DNA of 52,104 nucleotides from the NCBI RefSeq assembly GCF_001700505.1, contig NZ_MAPV01000077.1, forward strand, positions 791 to 52,894, in the 5' to 3' direction. The notes beneath the pieces were generated by a model. The model searched no databases and was not told where the DNA came from. It was given only the letters and a program-made list of their open reading frames with translations. The DNA is from Streptomyces mutomycini. GTDB lineage: Bacteria; Actinomycetota; Actinomycetes; Streptomycetales; Streptomycetaceae. Within the stretch, counting starts at the first letter, position 1. Each line of letters begins with the position of its first letter. A program made the translations under genes and the position numbers. This document shows positions 9,701 to 16,072 of this stretch, piece by piece.

Positions 9701-9961
9701 CGTGGTGACAGCCCTCCACTGGTGGGCCCGATGGCCGGCCTCGACGAGGTCGATCTCGGCGGGCCGGGCAACGACTGCCGGCTCAGCGCGGACCATCCGG
9801 CCATCCGGCTGCACTGCGACTACGCCACCGGGGACCTGACCGCCACGACCGGTGACGGCCGGGTGCTGGCCCGGATCGCCGGGGTCACCGCACACCCCCT
9901 GGACCACAGCGGAGAAGTGATCAGGCCCCGCGCACGCGTTCCCCAGTCGCCCCTTACGTGA
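3791..9961 (+). CDS. Iterative type I PKS/PUFA-like synthase: ER(FabL)-KS-CLF-KR-DH
   Basis: This 2056-residue synthase starts at ATG 3791 (ATGA overlap). Domains: (1) residues 1-260, SDR with TGAAKSLG and a Tyr156-x6-Lys163 pair, the spacing of FabI/FabL enoyl reductases rather than the Y-x3-K of ketoreductases; (2) Pro/Ala linker about 270-365; (3) about 370-810, ketosynthase with DAACASG (Cys568), AHGTGT (His702) and FGHTG (His739), of the PUFA/enediyne/HglE type; (4) about 835-1180, second KS fold without the nucleophile Cys (DSTHTAVDLAL), hence chain-length-factor-like; (5) linker with a 16-residue tandem repeat; (6) about 1435-1700, KR with GGARGI, NFST and Tyr1626-CAV-Asn; (7) about 1745-2000, DH with H1784-x3-G-x4-P and Asp1960-x3-His1964. 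With the AT-ACP partner it has every activity for full reduction. There is no thioesterase domain. The role as iterative PKS is inferred. Confidence 0.85.
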   Translation: MSSTDSLRGRVALVTGAAKSLGADIVRRLARGGAHVIVNYFHSVEQAELLRAELERAGHSCEFIRASVAKTSEIDRMFDLIRERHGGLDILINNAAGGAFLPLFDIDDTYWQRAWSTNVMGAYHCSRRAAELMKGREGASILCLSSVGAHQPVPGYGPGGVTKAALESLVRYLALELAGQGVRVNTVLLGSVDSEIVVNLDDPAAVHTDPAGTSELMRRTLSTPAAAKLICHLLHEDTGFITGQTIVADGGISIGGMQGMRLHSRLADQVSVPARNQPAPSAAAVTAAVTTPTSEAHRPAPERPAAPVPVPVRTPEPRPAPAAALPAPPPAPEPPPAASAPTPAPTAAAPTPDEAPDEAPDEATETDPGAVAVVGLGLALAGANNTAEFWDRLREGVLLSSEPSAFDLKHFWAPTREETDAFYVREAGYLHDFVPDPASIAEPDGDADHPGRPRTTRWLRHCAVQALAGVSRRPTDRWLAATTGIHDQTGLGPQGVVLGDEYRRMVRDAVPAGSDGDWLAEMADHAISAYYGGDGGDPKAYLPASVSRDALRGLIPAGSQHLTLDAACASGLFALDAAVKALREGSCDVALAGGTSVIEPIGFTLFCRAQGISMSGRVRPFDQAADGTLIGEGAVVLTLKTYARAVADGDPVLGVIRGTGLAADGRGKGIHAPATRGQELAIARAWADAGVEADDVDWVVAHGTGTPVGDEIELRSLLSRLGPRERACLLTSNKQVFGHTGVLAGLVSVAHALVALERGAVPGQPVVTDPHPLLGDGTHLTVPVEDAPWTADGARPRVVGVSSFGLGGADAHVVLSDRVPQAAPAHRRGGDAVADTEDLVVVGWNTHLPGLDAARVPAWLAGDGPLPASGFGTPYPLPSPRDVRIPPLTMRHMDAAHLMMLEALGPLLDRLGEPGAGLRPSTAVMVGSTLPTTHNTQAALRVHAREAATTFDILPDPVQARTLREYLAKGMAEAKGVIPGDLNEDDFTGAVSCILSGRAANYYDFQAMGVSLYSQRDSTHTAVDLALRQLRHRACDLALVGAVCLRPISGWDRYLDGLVPEGRSIAEGAAVLAVTRRSTALEHQLPVLGTLSTAVDGAGPGHPATPAHALPVLVGAGHTYLSLDALLAVLKGVVTATDTVVTPAAAGSPLIRFTRPSDDPPRRTPEAAVHTGPEESARTEPLHPARTGPEESVRTEPLHPARTGPVPAEPGRTEEFTGRRQTLRLVPTPPPPGDPATAPIPPGTIVLTDAPDLAAAVTGPDTAVWSPRAGVGGADHVPAEEAPGTLAGLPFVPRHIRVLSRLPVHDDVADEAEATRLEDLQDLTFTTLQAALPALRTGGTLSAVLLGAVPHDLPPPLSGLFTGLIRSVRAEVPQCGGVTLLSDAPDAATALDQLARAGTAQVPTHTLVHRADGWLTLAVADDHAAPPPAGEATLPPGAVVVAFGGARGITPELLHALARTSERPHVYVIGRTPLPEDGEALPPQAEFIAAERRRRPDAPVRELRAAYEKAEARLEVLRTVERLAELCGRDRVHHRACDILDAGRTTAVLAEVLDRHGQIDLLVNTVLDLRSRALHAKTLTDFRAVRTTKATGYRNLKRALAGRPPRIWCNFSTLATLAPAPGDIDYCAVNEYLAFAGAQAQRQAPDGHREVAVLWSGWREVGVASSVSMRETLKRNQMDAYISTAQGQAQFLSAVTRPPAGGVSFFIREEERRLLALRGISTYGAAADPRPPAPDAPPPAPPDPALTTPLLDGVQYRGEDWAVFTKTWDPLTLAEEDGRWMRHHRVNGAYTLPGTFTLEAAAGAAVALCPGLVVTGFRGLSCRTSITVRLGGPLRTVAVEARVTRRERDRAEVSVRMTAHRLGKNGKVLRFNDLLCETKVLLADRYPALAGPPDCSSHEPEPDFAMPVYSPDPPISLTGPFAGTGDYARGPDGNSARFGLDHAAWAPALDGMAVPTILLDAMVHLLLLPPRGDSPPLVGPMAGLDEVDLGGPGNDCRLSADHPAIRLHCDYATGDLTATTGDGRVLARIAGVTAHPLDHSGEVIRPRARVPQSPLT
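7301..7396 (+). repeat. Two 48-bp tandem copies in the PKS linker
   Basis: Two adjacent 48-bp copies (7301-7348 and 7349-7396) differ at two bases; a truncated third copy begins at 7397. They encode TGPEESARTEPLHPAR and TGPEESVRTEPLHPAR. The length keeps the frame, so the repeat only lengthens the flexible linker between the inactive KS and the KR. It looks like a recent slippage or recombination duplication. Confidence 0.9.
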
Positions 9962-11013
9962 CAGCCGAGGAGACAGCAGTGTTGTGGCAGGAGATCACGA
10001 TCGCCGGGACCGGAGCGTGGGTACCCCCCATCAGGCCCGCCGAGCAGGAGCCGCAGGGCGGGCCGGGCACCCGGCAGCCCTCCACCCGGCAGCCCTCCAC
10101 CCTGGCGCTCAACGGGTTCACCTCGGCCGCCGTCTCGACGGACGACACGGCGACGCGGATGGCGGCCCGTGCGGGCCTCAAGGCGCTGCGCCACGCCGAC
10201 GTCCCCAGCGCCGACCTGAGTCTGCTCGTGCACGCCGGCTTCCAGGACGGGGACCACTACACGCCCGCGGCCTACCTGACGCGGGTGCTGGGCGGGAAGG
10301 ACACCGCCGGGATCGAGGTGGGCGCGGCCAGTGACGGCGGGGCCGCCGCACTCGTCGCCGCGGCCGAACACCTCACCGCCCGGCCGGCCGCGAAAGCCGC
10401 GCTGGTCACGACCGGTGCCCGGTTCCCGGACGAACGATGGGGATATTCGAAGGAGTTGGGTTACGTCGCCGGTGACGCCGGTGCCGCCGCCGTCCTCACG
10501 CGCGGTACGGGCTTCGCCCGTCTGGTGGCGACCGCCCACGCCACCGAGCCGCAACTGGAGGCGCAGACCCGGGCCAGGGAGGGGTACACGGGTGCCGCCC
10601 GGCGGTTCCCGGTCGAGGAGACCGGGTTCATGCCCCACATCGAGGTGCTGCAACGGGCCACCCACCGCTGCATCCGGACCGTCCTCGACGAGGCCGCCGT
10701 GAAGCCGGCGGACATCTCGCACGTGGTGCCCATCGCGATCGGGTCGGTCGTCCTCGACCTGCTGCTTTCGGGCTCGCCGCTCGGCCTGCGTGCCGACGAC
10801 ACCAGCTGGACCTACGGCCGGCACCTCGGCCACGCAGGCCCGTCCGACGTCCTACTCGCCCTCGACCGGACGTTCCGCTCCGGCACCCTGCGGGCCGGGG
10901 ACCGCGTCCTCGTCGTGAGTTTCGGGGTCGGCTTCCGCTGGACCACCGTGCTGATCGAGATCACCCGCGACTCCGCCACGGCGGCATTCGCCGGTGGTTC
11001 AGAGACAGAATGA
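9958..11013 (+). CDS. KASIII-like protein with Ser for the active Cys
   Basis: This 351-residue thiolase-fold protein starts at a GTG overlapping the synthase stop (GTGA). Its family is that of FabH-like condensing enzymes: the N-terminal TGAWVPP, the mid-domain VGAASDGGAAALVAA, HVVPIAIGSVV near the usual catalytic His, and YGRHLGHAGPSDVLLAL in place of the Asn loop. At the nucleophile position the sequence has Ser125 instead of Cys, as reported for DpsC of the anthracycline pathway. Such relatives (ChlB3, CerJ) act as acyltransferases that prime a PKS or esterify a product. Coupling to the PKS supports priming or off-loading; which one is open. A 15-bp tandem repeat near 10,072-10,101 duplicates a Thr-Arg-Gln-Pro-Ser stretch near the N-terminus. 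Confidence 0.75.
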   Translation: MTAEETAVLWQEITIAGTGAWVPPIRPAEQEPQGGPGTRQPSTRQPSTLALNGFTSAAVSTDDTATRMAARAGLKALRHADVPSADLSLLVHAGFQDGDHYTPAAYLTRVLGGKDTAGIEVGAASDGGAAALVAAAEHLTARPAAKAALVTTGARFPDERWGYSKELGYVAGDAGAAAVLTRGTGFARLVATAHATEPQLEAQTRAREGYTGAARRFPVEETGFMPHIEVLQRATHRCIRTVLDEAAVKPADISHVVPIAIGSVVLDLLLSGSPLGLRADDTSWTYGRHLGHAGPSDVLLALDRTFRSGTLRAGDRVLVVSFGVGFRWTTVLIEITRDSATAAFAGGSETE

Positions 11014-11022
11014 GGTTTGTCC

Positions 11023-12483
11023 ATGACAGACACGAGTACCGCGACCGCGGCGTCGGTTCCGCTCGCGCCCCGGGCCCTGCCGCTGCTGGGCCACGCGCTG
11101 CCCCTGCTCCGTGATCCGCTGGCGTTCATCATGTCCCTTTCCGGGTACCGCGAGTTGGTCCGGGTGCGGCTCGGCCCGAGTACCGCCGTGATGGTCTGTG
11201 ACCCTGCCCTGACCCGGCAGGTGTTCCTGAACGACCGCGTCTACGACAAGGGCGGCCCGATCTACGACCGGATCCGCGAGGTCATCGGTGACGGCCTGTC
11301 CACCTGCTCGTACACCCTGCACCGGCGGCAACGGCGGCTGTGCCAGCCCTCTTTCCACCCCACCCGGCTCCCCGGGTACGGCGCGGTGTTCGCCCGCGCG
11401 GCGGAGCTGAAGTCCAGGTCCTGGCGCGACGGCGACGTCCTGGACGTCACCCAGGAAATGATGACGCTGACGACGCGGGCCACCATGGAGACGATGTTCA
11501 GCGGCGCGCTGCCGGAGGAGACCATGCGGCGCGCCCTGGCCGACACCGCCACCATCGTGAGTGCGTTCTTCCGCCGGATGATGACGCCGGCCCTGCTGCG
11601 TCGGCTGCCGACCCGGCAGAAACGCCGGTACGACCAGGCACGGCACCGGCTGTCGGACACCATCGCGGAGATCATCGCCGAGCGGCGTGCCGATCCCACG
11701 GACCGTGCCGATCTGCTCTCGACACTGGTCGGGGCGGTCGACGAGGAGAGCGAGGACGGCCGGAGGCAGCTGAGCGACGCCGAGTTGGCGGACGAGGCAC
11801 TCACGTTCTTCCTCGGGGGGATGGAGACCACGGCCATCACCCTGGCCTGGGCGCTGCACCTGCTCGCCACGAACCCGGACGTCCAGCACCGCCTCCAGGC
11901 CGAGACCGACAGCGTCCTGGCGGGCGGAAGGCTCGATGCAGCGCACCTGCCGTCCCTCGGCCTGGCCTCCCGGGTCGTGACGGAGACGCTGCGGCTGTAT
12001 CCGCCCGCCTGGATGATGACCCGCACCGTCAGGCAGGACGCCGAACTCGGCGGGGTACGCCTCAAGAGCGGCAGCACCCTGGTGCTCAGCGCGTACCTCC
12101 TGCACCGGCGGTCCGATCTCTTCGCCGACCCCGACCGGTTCGACCCGGACCGCTGGCTGGGCGTCCAGCCCGACCGGGCCTCCTACATCCCCTTCGGCGC
12201 CGGCCCCCGCAAGTGCATCGGGGACCAGTTCGCCCTCACCGAGGCCATCCTGGCCCTGACCGCGATCGTCTCCCGCTGGGAGCTGACCCCGGCCGGCGAG
12301 CAGCCGTTCAAGCCCAAGGTGGAGACCAGTCTGAGTTCGCGCGGACTGACCCTGCGGCTCAGCGCGCGGCGGACGGGCAGCGCCGACGGCGCCGGGCTGC
12401 ACGCCGCCTCTTCGCGGTCCGCGCCTGCCCAGCCGTCCACCCCGGCGGGCGCCCCCGTCTGCCCGGTGCAGCACCAGGAGTGA
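11023..12483 (+). CDS. Cytochrome P450
   Basis: Start ATG 11023 has GAGG 7 bp upstream; a TTG at 11017 in the same frame is less likely. The predicted 486-residue protein has the I-helix oxygen-activation motif GGMETT, the K-helix ETLR and the heme loop FGAGPRKCIGD with the Cys ligand. The shape resembles CYP102/CYP4-like long P450s more than typical short Streptomyces P450s. It would need external ferredoxin and reductase partners; none is encoded next to it. A Ser/Ala/Pro-rich tail follows the catalytic domain. Being in the polyketide run, it probably hydroxylates, epoxidises or desaturates the chain after assembly (inference). Confidence 0.88.
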   Translation: MTDTSTATAASVPLAPRALPLLGHALPLLRDPLAFIMSLSGYRELVRVRLGPSTAVMVCDPALTRQVFLNDRVYDKGGPIYDRIREVIGDGLSTCSYTLHRRQRRLCQPSFHPTRLPGYGAVFARAAELKSRSWRDGDVLDVTQEMMTLTTRATMETMFSGALPEETMRRALADTATIVSAFFRRMMTPALLRRLPTRQKRRYDQARHRLSDTIAEIIAERRADPTDRADLLSTLVGAVDEESEDGRRQLSDAELADEALTFFLGGMETTAITLAWALHLLATNPDVQHRLQAETDSVLAGGRLDAAHLPSLGLASRVVTETLRLYPPAWMMTRTVRQDAELGGVRLKSGSTLVLSAYLLHRRSDLFADPDRFDPDRWLGVQPDRASYIPFGAGPRKCIGDQFALTEAILALTAIVSRWELTPAGEQPFKPKVETSLSSRGLTLRLSARRTGSADGAGLHAASSRSAPAQPSTPAGAPVCPVQHQE

Positions 12484-12487
12484 CGCC

Positions 12488-13594
12488 ATGAAGCCTCACC
12501 TGAAACCCCTAGTGAAGCAGCTTCTCAGCTCCCGGGAGGCCGGCCGGCCCGGCGCGGCCCCGGCCGACACCCTGCACGCTCCCTCCCGTCCGTACCCGAA
12601 CGGATGGTTCTGCCTGGCCTTCAGCGACGAGCTGGGGCGCGGGTCCGTCACCACGCGTCCGCTCGCGGGCACGGAGGTCGTCCTCTACCGGACGACCCGT
12701 GGTCTGCTGAGAGCCGTCCGGCCGCGGTGCCCGCACCTGGGGGCGCATCTCGGGGTCGGGGGATCGGTCGAGGGCGAGGACATCGTCTGCCCCTTCCACC
12801 GCTTCGCCTTCGACCCGGCCGGCGTCTGCGTGCGCACCGGTTACGACAAGCCGCCGCCGAAGGCGTCGCTGTCGCAGTACCCGGTGTGCGAGGTCAACGG
12901 CTCGGTCTACGTGTGGTGGCACGCCCTCGGTCTGCCCCCGGAGTGGGACGTCCCGGCGCTGCCCATGGATGAGCGGCAGCCGTACAGCCACGACACCTTC
13001 GACATCGCCGGCCACCCGCAGGACGTCATCGAGAACGCGTTCGACTGGGGTCATCTGCCCGCACTGCACGGTCTCAAGGATCTGGAGATCGGGGGCAACC
13101 CGGTGGCCGGGAAACCGATCAGCACCGTCACCGCCACCGCACGCGGCACCATGATGCGCGGGTCCCGCCAGTCGTACACGCTCACCGTGATCGGACTGGG
13201 CACCATCGCGGCGAGGACGGTCCTGCCCCGGGGTGCGGGCAACCTGTACGTGATGCTCCACGCGACCGCCACCGGCGCGGGACGCATACATCTCCGGTTC
13301 GGTACGAAGCTGGAGCTGACCGGCATCCCCGGCCTGCCCGAGCGGATCGGGCGCGCGGCGGCGCTGCCCGCCGCCCGGCTGCTCAGCGCCGTCCTCCAGC
13401 GGGTGGCGAGCGTCGACACCGGCGCGGACCTGCTGATGTGGCACCACCAGGAGCACGTCGAACACCCGAAGCTCGCCAAGGGCGACGGACCGATCGGCCG
13501 TTACCGGCAGTGGGCGCAGCAGTTCTACACGGAACCCACGGGGGTCGCACCACCTCAGCCTTCCCGGACCGAAGCGGGCCGCCCGGAGAAGTGA
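12488..13594 (+). CDS. Rieske non-heme iron oxygenase, oxygenase component
   Basis: The 368-residue product has an N-terminal Rieske [2Fe-2S] domain with CPH (near residue 81) and CPFH about 18 residues later, and a mononuclear iron site in ENAFDWGHLPALHG (Asp, His, His). The overall form recalls KshA-, cholesterol 7-desaturase- and PaO/RedG-like oxygenases that act on hydrophobic substrates, including oxidative cyclisation in prodiginine pathways. AGGAG lies just before ATG 12488, 4 bp after the P450 stop, so both are co-translated. Reductase and ferredoxin partners are not visible. It likely tailors the polyketide; the reaction cannot be read from sequence. Confidence 0.85.
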   Translation: MKPHLKPLVKQLLSSREAGRPGAAPADTLHAPSRPYPNGWFCLAFSDELGRGSVTTRPLAGTEVVLYRTTRGLLRAVRPRCPHLGAHLGVGGSVEGEDIVCPFHRFAFDPAGVCVRTGYDKPPPKASLSQYPVCEVNGSVYVWWHALGLPPEWDVPALPMDERQPYSHDTFDIAGHPQDVIENAFDWGHLPALHGLKDLEIGGNPVAGKPISTVTATARGTMMRGSRQSYTLTVIGLGTIAARTVLPRGAGNLYVMLHATATGAGRIHLRFGTKLELTGIPGLPERIGRAAALPAARLLSAVLQRVASVDTGADLLMWHHQEHVEHPKLAKGDGPIGRYRQWAQQFYTEPTGVAPPQPSRTEAGRPEK

Positions 13595-13699
13595 CCGGGG
13601 GCGGCGGTCCGGGTCCTCCCGTGGCCGCCGTCGGCGATCACCGTGATTCGACGTAGCCCGGGAGCCTCCCGGCCGGGCCGGGACCGAAAGAGGGACGAC

Positions 13700-14593
13700 A
13701 TGGCAGCGGAGAGCGGTACGCCCGGCGCCGGGCTGCGACTGGCTGTGCTCGGAGCGGGGGTGATGGGGTCGGGCATCGCCGCGCTGGCCGTCGGGCACGG
13801 GATCGCGGTGTCGCTGGTCGACCTGGACCGGCGCCGGCTGGACGAGGCACCGGCGAGGATCGGCCACCAGGTGCGGACGGCGCAGCTGATGGGCGCCCTG
13901 CCGGACGGGGTGGCCCCCGGCGCTCTCGGCACCTGCCTGTCGCTCGCCGATCTGGTGACGGCCGGCGACGCGGCGCCCACCGCGGTGATCGAGGCGGTCA
14001 CCGAGGACGCCGACGCGAAGGCGAAGGTCCTCGCGGACGTGTCCGCCCTGGTCGCGCCCGGCACCCCCATCATCTCGAACACGTCGGCGATCCCCATCGA
14101 CGAGCTGGCCCGGGCGGCGGCAAGGCCGGAGGACCTCATCGGCACCCACTTCATGAATCCGCCCTACCTGATCCGGACGGTCGAGGTCATCCGGGGTACG
14201 CGGACCGGCGAGGCGACCCTGGACGCGCTGCGGGCGCTGCTCGCCGCGCTGCGCCGGGAGCCGGTCGTCGTCGCGGACGCGCCGGGTTTCGTCACCAGCA
14301 GGATCCTGCATCCCATGATCAACGATGCGGTCCGGGTGGTGGCGGCGGGCACCGCCGACGCCGAGTCGGTCGACCGGCTCATGCAGGGATGTCTGGGTCA
14401 TCCGACGGGGCCGCTGCGCACCGCCGATCTCATCGGGCTGGACAACCTGGTCGACTCGCTGTGGGTGCTGCACGGCCGGACCGGCGACGAAGGCTGCCGC
14501 CCCTGCGACGTGCTGCTGGAGATGGTGCGGGCCGGCCACCTCGGCCGCAAGAGCGGGCGCGGCTTCTACGAGTACGAGGGAGAAAAGACATGA
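13700..14593 (+). CDS. fkbK: FkbK-like 3-hydroxyacyl-CoA dehydrogenase family enzyme
   Basis: The start is ATG 13700 with GAGGGAC upstream; an in-frame GTG at 13643 has no RBS. The 297-residue protein has the NAD-binding LGAGVMGSGIA and GTHFMNPPYLIRTVEVI, the usual place of the catalytic His, and ends in the C-terminal helical domain. In methoxymalonyl-ACP biosynthesis (FkbK, Asm13) this enzyme oxidises the glyceryl-ACP hydroxyl to the aldehyde. Its ATGA overlap with the ACP gene and the neighbouring FkbI/FkbH homologues make this role very likely. Confidence 0.88.
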   Translation: MAAESGTPGAGLRLAVLGAGVMGSGIAALAVGHGIAVSLVDLDRRRLDEAPARIGHQVRTAQLMGALPDGVAPGALGTCLSLADLVTAGDAAPTAVIEAVTEDADAKAKVLADVSALVAPGTPIISNTSAIPIDELARAAARPEDLIGTHFMNPPYLIRTVEVIRGTRTGEATLDALRALLAALRREPVVVADAPGFVTSRILHPMINDAVRVVAAGTADAESVDRLMQGCLGHPTGPLRTADLIGLDNLVDSLWVLHGRTGDEGCRPCDVLLEMVRAGHLGRKSGRGFYEYEGEKT

Positions 14594-14889
14594 CCACGTC
14601 ACCCGACCATCCGGTGCCGGAACCCGCCGGCGACGCCGGCAGGGTCCGGACGGACCTGCTGCGATTCCTGGCGAAGCACACGGGGAGGGACTGGGCGACC
14701 GACGCGGACGTCTTCGGTAACGGGGGCCTGTCCTCGATCTTCGCCATGGAGCTGGTGGTGCATCTGGAGAGGACGTACGGCATCGCCATCCGCGGCGCCG
14801 ACCTGCGGATGGACAACTTCCGCACCGTCCAGCGGATGGGCGCACTGGTCGAACGGCTCCGGCAGCCGGCCGGCGGTCCCGGTGCGTGA
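14590..14889 (+). CDS. fkbJ: FkbJ-like stand-alone acyl carrier protein
   Basis: A 99-residue discrete ACP starting at ATG 14590 (ATGA overlap). The phosphopantetheine segment is GNGGLSSIFAMELVVHLE, with Ser49 as likely attachment site; the SxFAM form is typical of glyceryl- and methoxymalonyl-ACPs rather than fatty-acid ACPs. It should carry the three-carbon unit through loading by the FkbH homologue, two oxidations and O-methylation, and then present methoxymalonyl to the AT or KS. It overlaps the next gene by 8 bp. Confidence 0.88.
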   Translation: MTTSPDHPVPEPAGDAGRVRTDLLRFLAKHTGRDWATDADVFGNGGLSSIFAMELVVHLERTYGIAIRGADLRMDNFRTVQRMGALVERLRQPAGGPGA

Positions 14890-15988
14890 CGCCGTCGCCG
14901 CGGCGGCCGCGGCGGTCACCGAACTGGTCGGCGACCGGGCGTCCGGCTGGGACCGGGCGGGCCGGCTGCCCGAAGACGTGGTGCGGGAACTCGGTGCGGC
15001 CGGACACCTCACCGCCCAGGTTCCGGCGAGGTACGGCGGACCTGGATGGAGCAGCGCGGACAGCGGCGAGTTCACCGCTCATGTCGGCAGCCTGTGCAGC
15101 TCGCTGCGGAGCGTCATGACCTCGCAGGGCATGGCCGCGTGGACCGTCGAACGGCTCGGTGACCCGGATCAGGCGTCGGATCTGCTGCCCCGGCTGACCT
15201 CGGGTGACACGGCGGCCGTGGCCTTCAGCGAACCGCAGGCGGGCAGCGACCTGTCGGCCATCGCGACCAGCGTCACCGTCGACGGCGACACCCTGTCGCT
15301 CACCGGCCGGAAGAAGTGGGTGACCGCAGCCGAGTACGCCGATCTCTTCCTCGTCGCCGCCCGGATGGGCGAGGACGGTGCCGTGGTGGTGGTGCCCCGC
15401 AACGCCCCCGGCGTCCAGGTGCGGCCGGTGCCGGATCCTCTGGGCTGCCGGGCTGCCGGGCACGCGGAGGTCCTGCTCGACGACGTGCGGTTGCCGCTCG
15501 ACAGCCTGCTGGGTGGCGGGCGGCAGCCGCTGTCCCTGCTGGTGACGACGGCCCTGGCGTACGGCCGGATCTCGGTCGCGTGGGGGTGTGCCGGAATCCT
15601 GCGGGCCTGCGTGAGCGCGGCCGTCGGCCACGCCCGCTCCCGCCACCAGTTCGGCCGACCGCTGGGGCAGCACCAGCTCGTCGCCCGGCACCTGGCCGAC
15701 CTGTGGACCGCCGAACAGGTCGCCACCCGGGCCTGCGAGTACGCAAGCCGCTGCTGGGACGAGAACGCCCCGGACCTGGTCACCGCCGTCGTACTGGCGA
15801 AGTACGTCAGTGCCGGGCACGCGGCCAGGGGCGCGGCCACCGCGGTGCAGGTGCTCGCGTCGGCCGGGGCGCGGGACGGTCACCTCGTCGCGCGGGCGTA
15901 CCGCGACGCCAAGCTCATGGAGATCATCGAGGGCAGCGACGAGATGTGCCAGCTGATCCTGGCCGACCACGCGCTCAGCCGCCGGTGA
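14882..15988 (+). CDS. fkbI: FkbI-like acyl-CoA/ACP dehydrogenase
   Basis: This 368-residue flavoprotein starts at GTG 14882, 8 bp before the end of the ACP gene. It shows the acyl-CoA dehydrogenase signatures FSEPQAGSDLSA and KKWVTAAEYADLF, the C-terminal helix with FGRPLGQHQLVARHLAD, and IIEGSDEM around the usual C-terminal active-site region. Members in methoxymalonyl-ACP operons (FkbI, Asm15) oxidise the ACP-bound three-carbon unit to hydroxymalonyl-ACP. Context is decisive, since sequence alone would only say acyl-CoA dehydrogenase. Confidence 0.87.
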   Translation: MRDAVAAAAAAVTELVGDRASGWDRAGRLPEDVVRELGAAGHLTAQVPARYGGPGWSSADSGEFTAHVGSLCSSLRSVMTSQGMAAWTVERLGDPDQASDLLPRLTSGDTAAVAFSEPQAGSDLSAIATSVTVDGDTLSLTGRKKWVTAAEYADLFLVAARMGEDGAVVVVPRNAPGVQVRPVPDPLGCRAAGHAEVLLDDVRLPLDSLLGGGRQPLSLLVTTALAYGRISVAWGCAGILRACVSAAVGHARSRHQFGRPLGQHQLVARHLADLWTAEQVATRACEYASRCWDENAPDLVTAVVLAKYVSAGHAARGAATAVQVLASAGARDGHLVARAYRDAKLMEIIEGSDEMCQLILADHALSRR

Positions 15989-16072
15989 CCTCACCCGTGG
16001 CCACCGAACGTCATCACCGGGACGTCACGCACCACGACGTCGACACCAGGACGTCATCACAAGGAGCCGAAC

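Noticed and set aside
12488..15988. Tetronate (glyceryl-derived) biosynthesis from FkbH and KASIII homologues
   Set aside because: The FkbI, FkbK and FkbG homologues are complete and coupled, which fits methoxymalonyl-ACP; the KASIII-like protein lacks the Cys, so a tetronate-type condensation is less likely.
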